Shown here in pieces: positions 17,129-24,704 of a stretch of 64,000 nucleotides of DNA. The notes beneath the pieces were generated by a model, which saw only the letters and a program-made list of their open reading frames with translations, had not been told where the DNA came from and searched no databases. Origin of the DNA: Leifsonia sp. C5G2 (GTDB lineage: Bacteria > Actinomycetota > Actinomycetes > Actinomycetales > Microbacteriaceae); the NCBI RefSeq assembly GCF_013359685.1, contig NZ_JABFMV010000007.1, positions 124,001 to 188,000 of the forward strand, in the 5' to 3' direction. How positions within the stretch are numbered: position 1 is the first letter of the stretch; every line of letters begins with the position of its first letter. A program made the translations under genes and the position numbers.

Positions 17129-18181
17129 ATGACCGAGCCCCTCGCAGACACCCCGTCCGCCCGCGCGGCGACGCGGAAGCGCGGCCCCTCCCTCGGCGAC
17201 GTCGCGGCGCACGCCGGGGTGTCGACGCAGACGGTCTCCCGCGTCGCGAACGGCCTCACCAACGTGGAGGACTCCACCCGGCAGCGGGTGCTCGCATCCA
17301 TGCAGGAGCTCGGCTACCGGCCCAATCGCGCGGCGCGGGCGCTCCGCTCCGGGCGGTTCCGGAACATCGGCGTCGTCATGTTCACGCTCTCCTCATACGG
17401 CAACATGCGCACGCTGGACGCGATCGCCGTCTCCGCGGCGAAGGCCGGCTACTCGATCACCGTCGTGCCGGTGGAGCGCCCCACCCAGCAGGACGTGAGC
17501 GTCGCGCTGGGCCGCCTGGTGGAGCAGTCGGTCGACGGCATCATCGTCGTCATCGAGGCGCACATCATCGACCGCGGTGATGTCGAACTGCCCGCGGGCC
17601 TCTCGGTTGTCGTCGTCGACTCCACCGAGCGCTCCGACTACCCCCAGGTGGACACCGACCAGGCCGAGGGCGCGCGGCAGGCCACACAGCACCTCCTCGA
17701 CCTCGGCCACCGCACGGTGTGGCACATCGCGGGGCCGGCGGAGTCGTACTCGGCCGGGCGCCGCCAGGCGTCGTGGCGACGGACGCTGGAGGAGGCGGGC
17801 GCGCCCGTGCCGGACGTCCTGCCCGGCGACTGGTCGACCGGCGCGGGCTACCGTCACGGGCTGGAGATCGCGTCGCATCCCGAGATCACGGCCGTCTTCG
17901 CCGCCAACGACCAGATGGCGCTCGGCGTGCTGCGCGCGCTGCACGAGGCCGGCCGCCGGGTGCCGGAGGACGTCAGCGTGGTCGGCTTCGACGACATGGC
18001 CGAGTCGGACTCCTTCTGGCCGCCGCTCACCACAGTCCACCAGGAGTTCGAGGCCATCGGCCGCCGCGCCGTCGAGCTACTGCTCGCCGAGATCGAGTCG
18101 CGCCCGGAGCCCGTGCGCTCGTCCGTCATGGCCACCCGCCTCGTGGTCCGCGCGAGCACGGCGCCGCCGCCGGCCCGCTAG
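17129..18181 (+). CDS. LacI-family transcriptional regulator
   Basis: The 350-residue protein has an N-terminal LacI helix-turn-helix, SLGDVAAHAGVSTQTVSRVA, with the hinge helix RPNRAARALRSGR, followed by a periplasmic-binding-protein-like sensor domain (NIGVVMFTLSSYGN to VVGFDDMAES). It is divergent from the sugar importer/GH35 operon and two palindromic operators lie between, so it should repress that operon and itself until a sugar inducer binds. I start it at the ATG at 17129 behind GGAG; an in-frame GTG at 17120 would add three residues. Confidence 0.92.
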   Translation: MTEPLADTPSARAATRKRGPSLGDVAAHAGVSTQTVSRVANGLTNVEDSTRQRVLASMQELGYRPNRAARALRSGRFRNIGVVMFTLSSYGNMRTLDAIAVSAAKAGYSITVVPVERPTQQDVSVALGRLVEQSVDGIIVVIEAHIIDRGDVELPAGLSVVVVDSTERSDYPQVDTDQAEGARQATQHLLDLGHRTVWHIAGPAESYSAGRRQASWRRTLEEAGAPVPDVLPGDWSTGAGYRHGLEIASHPEITAVFAANDQMALGVLRALHEAGRRVPEDVSVVGFDDMAESDSFWPPLTTVHQEFEAIGRRAVELLLAEIESRPEPVRSSVMATRLVVRASTAPPPAR

Positions 18182-18218
18182 GCCGCGGCTGCGCTTCTGC
18201 GGGGAATTCATCCGGCCT

Positions 18219-18259
18219 CCGTCGGAGTTTCGGCCGATCCGCCTACGGATCTCCGACGG
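18219..18259 (+). terminator. nested hairpin after the LacI gene
   Basis: CCGTCGGAG (18219-18227) pairs with CTCCGACGG (18251-18259), and inside it ATCCG-CCTA-CGGAT forms a second stem. It lies 37 bases after the regulator stop. No T-run follows. Confidence 0.5.
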
Positions 18260-18325
18260 GCGTCAGCCCAGCAGGAGATTCGAACGTTCGATCGCTCACC
18301 AGGCTCGACTACCGGCGCAACAGAA

Positions 18326-18349
18326 AAGCCCCCGCCGGAGCAGGGGCTT
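18326..18349 (-). terminator. terminator of tRNA-Arg
   Basis: On the minus strand AAGCCCC (18349-18343) pairs with GGGGCTT (18332-18326) and is followed by TTC. It lies 38 bases downstream of the tRNA 3' end. Confidence 0.75.
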
Positions 18350-18387
18350 CTCGTACTGTCTCAACCAGTTCTGTGTCTGAACGACAG

Positions 18388-18460
18388 TGCGCCACGAGGG
18401 ATTCGAACCCCCAACCTTCTGATCCGTAGTCAGATGCTCTATCCGTTGAGCTAGTGGCGC
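18388..18460 (-). tRNA. tRNA-Arg (anticodon ACG)
   Basis: A 73-nt cloverleaf on the minus strand. The acceptor stem pairs GCGCCAC (18460-18454) with GTGGCGC (18395-18389), with discriminator A at 18388. The T-arm loop GTTCGAATCC and the anticodon stem-loop CTGACTACGGATCAG are clear; the anticodon ACG is at 18427-18425. CCA is not encoded. ACG becomes ICG by TadA editing and reads the frequent CGN arginine codons. Confidence 0.97.
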
Positions 18461-18488
18461 ATGGCCCGCAAGCAGGCCGGATACGAGC

Positions 18489-18875
18489 TTACATGACCGC
18501 ATCCAAGACCGCCAATTGGCGGCGGAGCGCGACCTGGCGGTACGAGGTCTCGATCAGTTCGCGTGTCTCCGACCAGTCCGCGGCCGATCGGTCGAGGTCG
18601 ATGGCCAGCCAGCCGCTCGGTCCCCAGTACTTCGGGACGAACACACGCGGGTCCTCGCGCCAGGCCGGGGCCTCGGCCGGGTCGGGCTTGAACACCAGGG
18701 TGTCGGAGCGGTCCATCGTCGCTCCGAGCACGGCGAACGCGCGGCCCTTCTCGCCGGCTTTCCAGGAGGGCCGGCCGTGGTTGAGCGTCTCGACCGCCTC
18801 GGGGAGTGCGAGGGCGAGGGCGCGGCTGCGGGAGACCAGGGCGTCCCCGTCGTCGAACAGCAGCGGGTGCTCCAT
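18489..18875 (-). CDS. MmcQ/YjbR-family protein
   Basis: The 128-residue protein shows the MmcQ/YjbR (CyaY-like fold) pattern: ALALPEAVETLNHGRPSWKA, then GRAFAVLG, FVPKYWGPSGWLAIDL and a C-terminal ELIETSYRQVALRR helix. These proteins are described as DNA-binding, though the fold may serve other roles. The start ATG at 18875 shares one base with the stop of the dienelactone hydrolase gene (TGATG), so translation is coupled. It reads toward the tRNA-Arg gene on the same strand. Confidence 0.85.
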   Translation of the reverse strand: MEHPLLFDDGDALVSRSRALALALPEAVETLNHGRPSWKAGEKGRAFAVLGATMDRSDTLVFKPDPAEAPAWREDPRVFVPKYWGPSGWLAIDLDRSAADWSETRELIETSYRQVALRRQLAVLDAVM

Positions 18876-19654
18876 CAGCTGAAGACCTCGTCGAGGAAGC
18901 ACGCCATCGCCCGCCAGCTGCGCGCGTCCGCCGCCGGACGATACCGGTCGGTGCCCGGGATGGTGAACGCGTGCGGGGCGCCGGAGTACGTCGTCACCTG
19001 CCAGTCGACGTGGGGCGCAGCGCGGAGCTCCTCTTCGAAGGCGACCACGGCCTCGTCCGGCACCACCGGGTCCGACCCGCCGGTCAGCACCAGCAGCGAC
19101 GCCGCGATCTGGGCGGCGTCAGACGGGTCGTGGGCGATCAGGCCGCCGTGGAAGGAGACCACGCCGCGCGCGGGCGCCCCGGTGCGGGCGAACTCCAGCG
19201 CCGCGGTGCCGCCGAAACAGTATCCGATCACCGCGAGCCGCGCCGGGTCGACCGCGGGATGCTGCTGCAGCCAGCTGAAGCCCGCTGCGACGCGGGAGCG
19301 CAGCAGCAGGAGGTCACGGTAGTACTTGCCCGCCTCCGCGGGTGCCTCGTCGCCGGCCGGCCGGACCCCGGCGCCGTACAGGTCGGCGGCGAAGGCCACG
19401 TACCCGCTCCGCGCGAGCATCTGGGCGCGCATCCGGACGTTGTCGCCGACGCCGTGCCAGTCGTGCAGCACCAGCACCGCCGGCTTGCGCTCATCGGCGG
19501 AGGCGTCGCGGGCGAGGTAGCCCTCCAGCGGCGTCCCTTCGTGCTCGTAGGGCACCGTCTCGGCTTCGATGACCGAGCGTTCGCCGATGGGCACCTGTTC
19601 GAGAAGCGCCTGGAAGGCGGGGGCGAGTGCGGGCGACGGGCTGTCGAACGTCAC
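18875..19654 (-). CDS. dienelactone hydrolase-family protein
   Basis: The 259-residue protein is an alpha/beta hydrolase of the dienelactone hydrolase family. The nucleophile is the cysteine in VIGYCFGGTAALEF; the Asp and His of the triad are in GGSDPVVP and SGAPHAFTIPG. The oxyanion segment HDWHGVGDNV is present. The enzyme hydrolyses lactones or esters, in the classic case dienelactone from chlorocatechol breakdown, but no aromatic pathway surrounds it. The start is the GTG at 19654 with GGAG 8 bases upstream; longer in-frame readings run into non-coding sequence. Confidence 0.88.
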   Translation of the reverse strand: MTFDSPSPALAPAFQALLEQVPIGERSVIEAETVPYEHEGTPLEGYLARDASADERKPAVLVLHDWHGVGDNVRMRAQMLARSGYVAFAADLYGAGVRPAGDEAPAEAGKYYRDLLLLRSRVAAGFSWLQQHPAVDPARLAVIGYCFGGTAALEFARTGAPARGVVSFHGGLIAHDPSDAAQIAASLLVLTGGSDPVVPDEAVVAFEEELRAAPHVDWQVTTYSGAPHAFTIPGTDRYRPAADARSWRAMACFLDEVFS

Positions 19655-19825
19655 GGGTGGGGCTCCAGGGTCGTCACGTCGCACGGTCGGCGGGTGCCGC
19701 CGGCGGCCGGGTCTGCTGTGACGATGGTCGCGGATGCGCGCGGGATCCGACGGGTGCGGGTCGGGATCCCACGGGCCACAGCCTACCCCCGTTCCTTCCC
19801 GGCGCCACGGACGTACGATGGGCGC

Positions 19826-20119
19826 ATGGCCACCGAGTTCAGCGATCAGACGGATGCCGCCCGCTACGCGATGCACGTCGACGGCGAGCTCGTCGGCGTG
19901 CTCGACTACCGCATCCTGGGCGACTCCATCTCCCTGACCAGGGCCTTCACCGTGCCCCACCACCGCGGCAAGGGCTACGCCGCCCAACTGGTCGAGTACG
20001 CGGTCGACGACATCGAGAAGACCGGGTCGCGGCACATCGTTCCGATGTGCTGGTACGTGGCGGACTGGTTCGAGGCGCACCCCGAGCGCTCCGCCCTTCT
20101 GCAGCGTCGCGCGGGCTGA
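19826..20119 (+). CDS. GNAT-like N-acetyltransferase, short form
   Basis: The 97-residue protein is a minimal GNAT fold of the YjdJ/NATD1 type. It has ISLTRAFTVPHHRGKGYAAQ, which is strand 4 plus the acetyl-CoA loop (R/Q-x-x-G-x-G/A), followed by the LVEYAVDDIEKTGSRHIVP helix and the conserved CWYVADWFEAHPE. These single-domain proteins acetylate unknown amines. It is divergent from the hydrolase and followed 7 bases later by an MDR oxidoreductase gene. Confidence 0.85.
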   Translation: MATEFSDQTDAARYAMHVDGELVGVLDYRILGDSISLTRAFTVPHHRGKGYAAQLVEYAVDDIEKTGSRHIVPMCWYVADWFEAHPERSALLQRRAG

Positions 20120-20126
20120 CGGCCGG

Positions 20127-21128
20127 ATGTCGGCGAAGGACGGACGCGACCCCTCGCGCCTCGTGGCGCGCGTGTCGCGGTTCGGCGACGCCGGGGCGAT
20201 GGTGCTGGCACGCGAGGCGGTGCGGCCTCCGCGCGGCACGGAGGTGGTCGTGCGCGTCACCCACGCGTCGCTCGGTGCGACCGACCTGCTCGCGCGCCGC
20301 GGCGGGTACGCGCTGCAGCCGGCGCCGGGGTTTGTGACCGGCTACGACTTCGTCGGGGAGCTGGTCACCGAGTCGGCCGTGTCCGTCGCGCTGGGCCTGC
20401 GCGAAGGAGCGCGCGTCGCGGGCGTGCTGCCGCGGATGGGCGCCCACACCAGCTTCCTCACGCTCCCGGCCACGCTGCTGGTCGCCGTGCCCGACGGGCT
20501 CGACCCCGCATCCGCCGCGGTCCTGCCGCTGGACGGGATCACCGCCGCGCGCGCGCTTCAGCTGGCCGGCGATGCCCGCCGGGTCCTGGTGCAGGGGGCC
20601 TCGGGGGCGGTCGGGATGCTGGCGGCGCAGCTCGCGCAGCAGCAGAGCCGTACCGTCGTCGGGACCGCCTCTCCGCGCAGCCGCGTCGTCGTCGCCGGCC
20701 TCGGCATCCCGCTGGTCGACCACCGCGACGCCGACTGGCCCGCGCTGGTCCGCGAGGCGGCGGGCGGCGCGATGGATGCGGCGGTCGACCACACCGGATC
20801 GCCACGCGTCCGCGAAACGCTCAGGGAGGGCGGCGTCCTCGTCCACACCGCCTTCGCCGGTCGCGCGGGCTACGAGCGCGCCGACACGCTGCGCGGCGGT
20901 GCCGCCGCCGCCGTCAGCCGGACCGACAAGGTCTGCAGTGCGCCCCTCTACGTCGCCACGCGCCGGGCCGAGTACCGCCGCGTCCTCGCGGGCCTGCTCG
21001 CGTCCGCCGCTTCGGGATCGCTCCGGCTCGCCGAGCCCGCGCCGATCCCCCTCACCGAGGTGTGGGATGCGCACCGCGCCGCGGAGGGGGCTGTGCCCGG
21101 GCACAAGATCGTGCTCACCATGCGCTGA
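20127..21128 (+). CDS. zinc-free MDR oxidoreductase, quinone reductase-like
   Basis: The 333-residue protein belongs to the medium-chain dehydrogenase/reductase superfamily. It has a GroES-like N-terminal domain (TGYDFVGELV) and a Rossmann NAD(P)-binding motif VLVQGASGAVGMLAAQLAQQ. The catalytic zinc ligands are missing, which places it with the quinone oxidoreductase/synaptic vesicle protein group that reduces quinones or enones with NADPH. The ATG at 20127 is 7 bases after the GNAT gene stop. The substrate cannot be inferred. Confidence 0.88.
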   Translation: MSAKDGRDPSRLVARVSRFGDAGAMVLAREAVRPPRGTEVVVRVTHASLGATDLLARRGGYALQPAPGFVTGYDFVGELVTESAVSVALGLREGARVAGVLPRMGAHTSFLTLPATLLVAVPDGLDPASAAVLPLDGITAARALQLAGDARRVLVQGASGAVGMLAAQLAQQQSRTVVGTASPRSRVVVAGLGIPLVDHRDADWPALVREAAGGAMDAAVDHTGSPRVRETLREGGVLVHTAFAGRAGYERADTLRGGAAAAVSRTDKVCSAPLYVATRRAEYRRVLAGLLASAASGSLRLAEPAPIPLTEVWDAHRAAEGAVPGHKIVLTMR

Positions 21129-21129
21129 C

Positions 21130-21165
21130 CCTGCGGCCGGCCCGAGGGGCCCGGCCGGCCGCAGG
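21130..21165. terminator. bidirectional terminator, perfect 13-bp stem
   Basis: CCTGCGGCCGGCC (21130-21142) and GGCCGGCCGCAGG (21153-21165) enclose a 10-nt loop, 1 base after the MDR stop and before the convergent membrane protein stop. Confidence 0.75.
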
Positions 21166-21196
21166 AGTCGCGGACGGTGGCGCGTGGCCGCACCGC

Positions 21197-21580
21197 CTAG
21201 AAGGCGAACATCTGGCCGAGGATCACCACCGCGATGATGAACAGCACCACGATCGTGGCGATGACGATGACGGCACGGCTGGAGAGCCTGGCGATGCCGA
21301 AGCCGACGAGGAACGGCAGGGCGATGCAGCCGAGGGCCAGCACCCACCAGAAGGCTGCGTACCCGGCCGCGGAGGCCGACTCCAGCCGGCCGCCGAACAG
21401 CTTCTGGGTGGTCGGATGCGTCGCGAACGCGATGCACGCCGACAGCGGGTAGGCGATGAGCACCGCGGTGATGAGCCCCGCGAACGCGCCCCACAGCCCG
21501 CGCTTCTCACCGAGCTGGAGCGTCTCTTCGCGGTGCGGCCCCTGCCTGCTCTTCGTGCTCATGGCGCACAGCATAGCCAC
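21197..21580 (-). CDS. three-helix membrane protein of unknown function
   Basis: I do not recognise this 127-residue protein. After a hydrophilic N-terminus (STKSRQGPHREETLQLGEKR) come three hydrophobic helices: WGAFAGLITAVLIAYPLSAC, AGYAAFWWVLALGCIALPFL and AVIVIATIVVLFIIAVVILG. The GTG at 21580 is chosen as start because GAGGAG lies 6 bases upstream; the ATG at 21562 is an alternative. It is in the cytoplasmic membrane, with no hint of function. Confidence 0.6.
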   Translation of the reverse strand: MAMLCAMSTKSRQGPHREETLQLGEKRGLWGAFAGLITAVLIAYPLSACIAFATHPTTQKLFGGRLESASAAGYAAFWWVLALGCIALPFLVGFGIARLSSRAVIVIATIVVLFIIAVVILGQMFAF

Positions 21581-21627
21581 GGCCCGCTCCTCGCGGGTAT
21601 GCAGTGGATCCGCAGGGTGGCCGGCGA

Positions 21628-21852
21628 TCAGAAGTCGTCGGGGGAGCCGATGACGACCGGAACGCACTCCGAGAACCGGTAGTGGATGATGTCGGGCCAG
21701 AGGCGGGAATCGCACAGGTCGAACACATCCACCACCGCCGCTCCGCCGATGTGAGAGGGGAGGCGCAGCTCGAACGGCGGCTCGCTGGTGCGCTCGAACT
21801 CGATCTCGAACGCGATGTCGTCACGTTCGAGCACGGCGACCACGGTCTCCAC
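21628..21852 (-). CDS. small orphan protein of 74 residues
   Basis: I do not recognise this protein. It reads VETVVAVLERDDIAFEIEF at the start, continues with PPFELRLPSHIGGAAVVDVF and ends VPVVIGSPDDF. The start is the GTG at 21852, placed 5 bases after a strong GAGGAGG. It is acidic, probably alpha/beta, without signal or membrane segment. Longer in-frame readings to 22272 run into the promoter region of the helicase and have no ribosome binding site. Confidence 0.5.
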   Translation of the reverse strand: METVVAVLERDDIAFEIEFERTSEPPFELRLPSHIGGAAVVDVFDLCDSRLWPDIIHYRFSECVPVVIGSPDDF

Positions 21853-21999
21853 GCCGACCTCCTCCGAACTGCCTGCGGTGTCCCTGCCAGGGGTACGCCT
21901 TCCTGCGCGGGAGACAACCCCTCGTGGCCGCCGGATAGCGATCGAGGCACTCGGTTCACCTGGCGCCACACCGGATTCACCGGCGTCGGGGGTTACGCG

Positions 22000-22101
22000 A
22001 TGTCGAAGCTGCTCGGCACCGTGCGCAAGAAGATGCTGACCGAGGGCGTGCCGCCGGTGCTGGAGGAGTACCACCGGGCGCGGCAGCGGCCGGCGAGCTG
22101 A
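22000..22101 (+). CDS. possible 33-residue small protein
   Basis: An ATG at 22000 opens a basic peptide MSKLLGTVRKKMLTEGVPPV that ends in EEYHRARQRPAS just before the helicase gene. The frame upstream is open but the ribosome binding site is weak (GGGGG). It could be a real short leader-type protein or chance. Confidence 0.3.
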   Translation: MSKLLGTVRKKMLTEGVPPVLEEYHRARQRPAS

Positions 22102-22153
22102 CGGGGCGAACCGCGCGCCTGCACCGGGGACGTCGAGCGGATACGGTGGGCGC

Positions 22154-23785
22154 ATGTCGCGCATCCACGACGTCGCCCGCGAATCGTTCGGCTGGGAGGA
22201 GCTCCGCCCGCACCTGGCCGAGGCGATGGAGGTGCTGCTCGCCGGCGGCGACGTGCTCGCCGTCATGCCCACCGGCTACGGCAAGTCGTCGCTGTACCAG
22301 GTCACCGGCACGATCCTCGGCGGCGTCACCATCGTCGTCTCGCCGCTGATCTCGCTGCAGGAGGACCAGGTGCGCGCGCTCGCCGAGGCGAAGGGCGTGC
22401 GGCCGGCGGTCGCCATCAACTCGTCCGCGGGCCGGCGCGAGCGGGAGCGGGACTGGGAGGCGCTGGAGTCCGGCGAGGCCGGGTTCGCGTTCCTCGCGCC
22501 GGAGCAGCTGGCCAACCCGGAGGTGCGGGAGCGGCTGCGCGGCATCCACGTCTCGCTCTTCGCGGTGGACGAAGCGCACTGCGTCTCGTCGTGGGGTCAC
22601 GACTTCCGCCCCGACTACCTGGTGCTGGGCGACGTCATCGAGGAGCTCGGCCACCCGCCGGTCGTCGCCATGACGGCGACGGGAGCGCCGCCGGTCCGCG
22701 CCGAGATCGGCGAGCGGCTCGGGATGCGCGGGGCGCGGCTCTTCGCGACCGGATTCGACCGGCCCAACCTGCGGCTGGAGGTGGTGCGCCACGAGGAGGA
22801 CTCGGACAAGCGGACCGCCGTCGTCGAGCAGGTCAGGAAGCTCGACGGCTCCGGCCTCGTCTACGTGGCCACCCGGAAGGACGCCGAGCTGTACGCCGAC
22901 GAACTGAACGGGCACGGCATCCCGGCCGCCGCGTACCACGCGGGCCTCAAGCGCGCAGACCGCGACGACGTCTACGAGCGCTTCATGGACGACCGCGCCA
23001 GGGTCGTGGCGGCGACGAGCGCGTTCGGCATGGGCATCGACAAGCACGATGTGCGCTTCGTCGTGCACGCGTCGGTCACGGACTCCCTCGACAGTTACTA
23101 CCAGGAGGCGGGACGCGCGGGACGCGACGGCGAGCCGGCGGTGGTGACCCTCCACTACCGGTCGGAGGACTTCGCTCTGACGAAGTTCTTCTCGGGCGGC
23201 GGACCCGACATCGACGAGCTCGCCAGCGTGTTCGGCGCGGTCGCCCATCAGCCCGGAATCGACCGAGCGGGACTCGCGGAGGCGACCGGGATCAGCGTTC
23301 GCTCTCTCGGACGGCTGCTCGGTCTGCTGCGCGATGCCGGCGTGCTCTCCGGCGCCGACGACGATCTCCGGGCGGCGGGCCAGAAGCCCCAGGATGCTGC
23401 CGAACGCGCAGTCGCGGAGGCCGAGTCGCGGCAGCGCATCGAGCGCTCGCGCGCGCAACTGATGCAGGAATATGCCGAGACGGGAATGTGCCGCAGGCAG
23501 TTCATGCTCGGCTACTTCGGCGAGGAGCTGCCGGAGCCCTGCGGGAACTGCGACACGTGCTCTTCCGGGAGCGCGTACCGCTGGGCGGAGGAGCATGACG
23601 CGGGAATCGAGGAGGACTTCCCGCTCGCAGCGAGGGTCAACCACGAGACCTGGGGAGCGGGCGTCGTGATGCACACCGAGGCCGACCGGCTCACCGTGTT
23701 CTTCGACGAGGCGGGCTACAAGGTGCTGTCACTGGCCGCGGTCAAGGAGGGCGGCTTGCTGGAGGTGCTCGGCCCGGCCGCGTGA
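22154..23785 (+). CDS. RecQ-family ATP-dependent DNA helicase
   Basis: The 543-residue protein has the SF2 RecQ order: motif 0 SFGWEELRPHLAEAM, Walker A MPTGYGKSS (38-46), DEAH in FAVDEAHCVSSWGHDFRPDY, motif IV-VI with YQEAGRAGRDG, and a zinc-binding element with CRRQFMLGYFGEELPEPCGNCDTC. After the zinc domain there is a short C-terminal domain (NHETWGAGVVMH...) rather than an HRDC domain. It unwinds recombination intermediates 3' to 5'. The size fits the actinobacterial short RecQ group. Confidence 0.92.
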   Translation: MSRIHDVARESFGWEELRPHLAEAMEVLLAGGDVLAVMPTGYGKSSLYQVTGTILGGVTIVVSPLISLQEDQVRALAEAKGVRPAVAINSSAGRRERERDWEALESGEAGFAFLAPEQLANPEVRERLRGIHVSLFAVDEAHCVSSWGHDFRPDYLVLGDVIEELGHPPVVAMTATGAPPVRAEIGERLGMRGARLFATGFDRPNLRLEVVRHEEDSDKRTAVVEQVRKLDGSGLVYVATRKDAELYADELNGHGIPAAAYHAGLKRADRDDVYERFMDDRARVVAATSAFGMGIDKHDVRFVVHASVTDSLDSYYQEAGRAGRDGEPAVVTLHYRSEDFALTKFFSGGGPDIDELASVFGAVAHQPGIDRAGLAEATGISVRSLGRLLGLLRDAGVLSGADDDLRAAGQKPQDAAERAVAEAESRQRIERSRAQLMQEYAETGMCRRQFMLGYFGEELPEPCGNCDTCSSGSAYRWAEEHDAGIEEDFPLAARVNHETWGAGVVMHTEADRLTVFFDEAGYKVLSLAAVKEGGLLEVLGPAA

Positions 23786-24040
23786 GCGCGGGTCGGCCGG
23801 CCTGCGGCTCCGCGGACCCGGGGTCGTCCGCGCGGCCCGCATCATGACCGCACCCCGTGCATCGTCCTCATAGGCGGAGGAGCGGCGCGAACGGGCGCCG
23901 CCTCCTCCCGGGTGGTGCGGCGGACGGGTACGGGAGTTCGACCGCCGCATCATCCCCTCGATCTGCGGGTCGCATCGGGCGGGGGCCGTTTCGCCCGGCG
24001 GCTCCACCCCCTATGCTGTTCCGGGGGAAAGGGGAGTCCG

Positions 24041-24598
24041 ATGGGCGCCATCGCTGTGCACGAGTTCGTCTCACTCGACGGCGTGTTCGAGGATCCGAGC
24101 TGGACGGCACCGTACGGGTTCGATCCCGAGATGGGGGACGACATCGGGCGCATCACGCGCGCGTCGGACGCCATCCTGCTGGGTCGGCGCACGTTCGAGA
24201 TGTTCGCGCCCGCATGGTCCCAGCGGACCGCCGCGGACGACCCCGGAGCCCCGTTCTTCAACGACAGCCCGAAGGCGGTCGTCAGCGGGACGCTCGACGA
24301 CGACGCCGCGGAGAGCACGTGGCGCAACTCCCGCTCCCTCGGCGCGTACGACGCCGAGCGCATCCGGGAGGTCGCCGACGGGTTCAGCGGCGGTGTCTAC
24401 GTCAGCGGCTCCGGCTCGCTCGTGCGGGCACTGCTCGCCGACGGCCTGGTCGACGCGCTCCACCTGTTCGTCTACCCCGAGGTCCGCGGGACGGGCGCCC
24501 GCCTGTTCCCCGAGGGCACCGCACCCGCGAAGCTGCGGCTGCGCCACCAGTACGCCTACGACAACGGCGTACTCCACCTCCAGTACGCCAGCGCCTGA
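24041..24598 (+). CDS. dihydrofolate reductase-family protein (RibD C-terminal-like)
   Basis: The 185-residue protein resembles the YyaP/YwjB group: VHEFVSLDGVFEDPSWTAPY at the start, ILLGRRTFEMFAPAW, and GSGSLVRALLADGLVDALHL with VYPEVRGTGARLFPEG. The fold binds NADPH, but the natural substrate of this subgroup is not settled and it is not the essential DHFR. The ATG at 24041 has GGGGAG 5 bases upstream. Confidence 0.88.
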   Translation: MGAIAVHEFVSLDGVFEDPSWTAPYGFDPEMGDDIGRITRASDAILLGRRTFEMFAPAWSQRTAADDPGAPFFNDSPKAVVSGTLDDDAAESTWRNSRSLGAYDAERIREVADGFSGGVYVSGSGSLVRALLADGLVDALHLFVYPEVRGTGARLFPEGTAPAKLRLRHQYAYDNGVLHLQYASA

Positions 24599-24607
24599 TC
24601 CACCAGA

Positions 24608-24632
24608 ATTGAGGCCGCTCCGCGTCCTCAAT
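24608..24632. promoter_or_regulatory. inverted repeat before the ABC exporter pair
   Basis: ATTGAGG (24608-24614) and CCTCAAT (24626-24632) are perfect complements with an 11-nt spacer. The site lies 10 bases after the reductase stop and 73 bases before the exporter start, so it may be a terminator or an operator. Confidence 0.45.
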
Positions 24633-24704
24633 CGGCGTTAGCGTCGGTGGTGCCCTGCAGAATCGCATCGGCACCGAACACAGCACACACACCCGGGAAT
24701 AAAA

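Noticed and set aside
18270-18300. TTCGAAT-like sequence near the tRNA-Arg that resembles a tRNA T-arm
   Set aside because: No matching acceptor, D or anticodon arm was found around it and it is a short palindrome CGAACGTTCG. It could be an attachment-site remnant but nothing supports integration.
24608-24632. Inverted repeat as a sure terminator
   Set aside because: The T-run expected for a Rho-independent terminator is absent and the arms are AT-rich, so it is listed only as a regulatory candidate.
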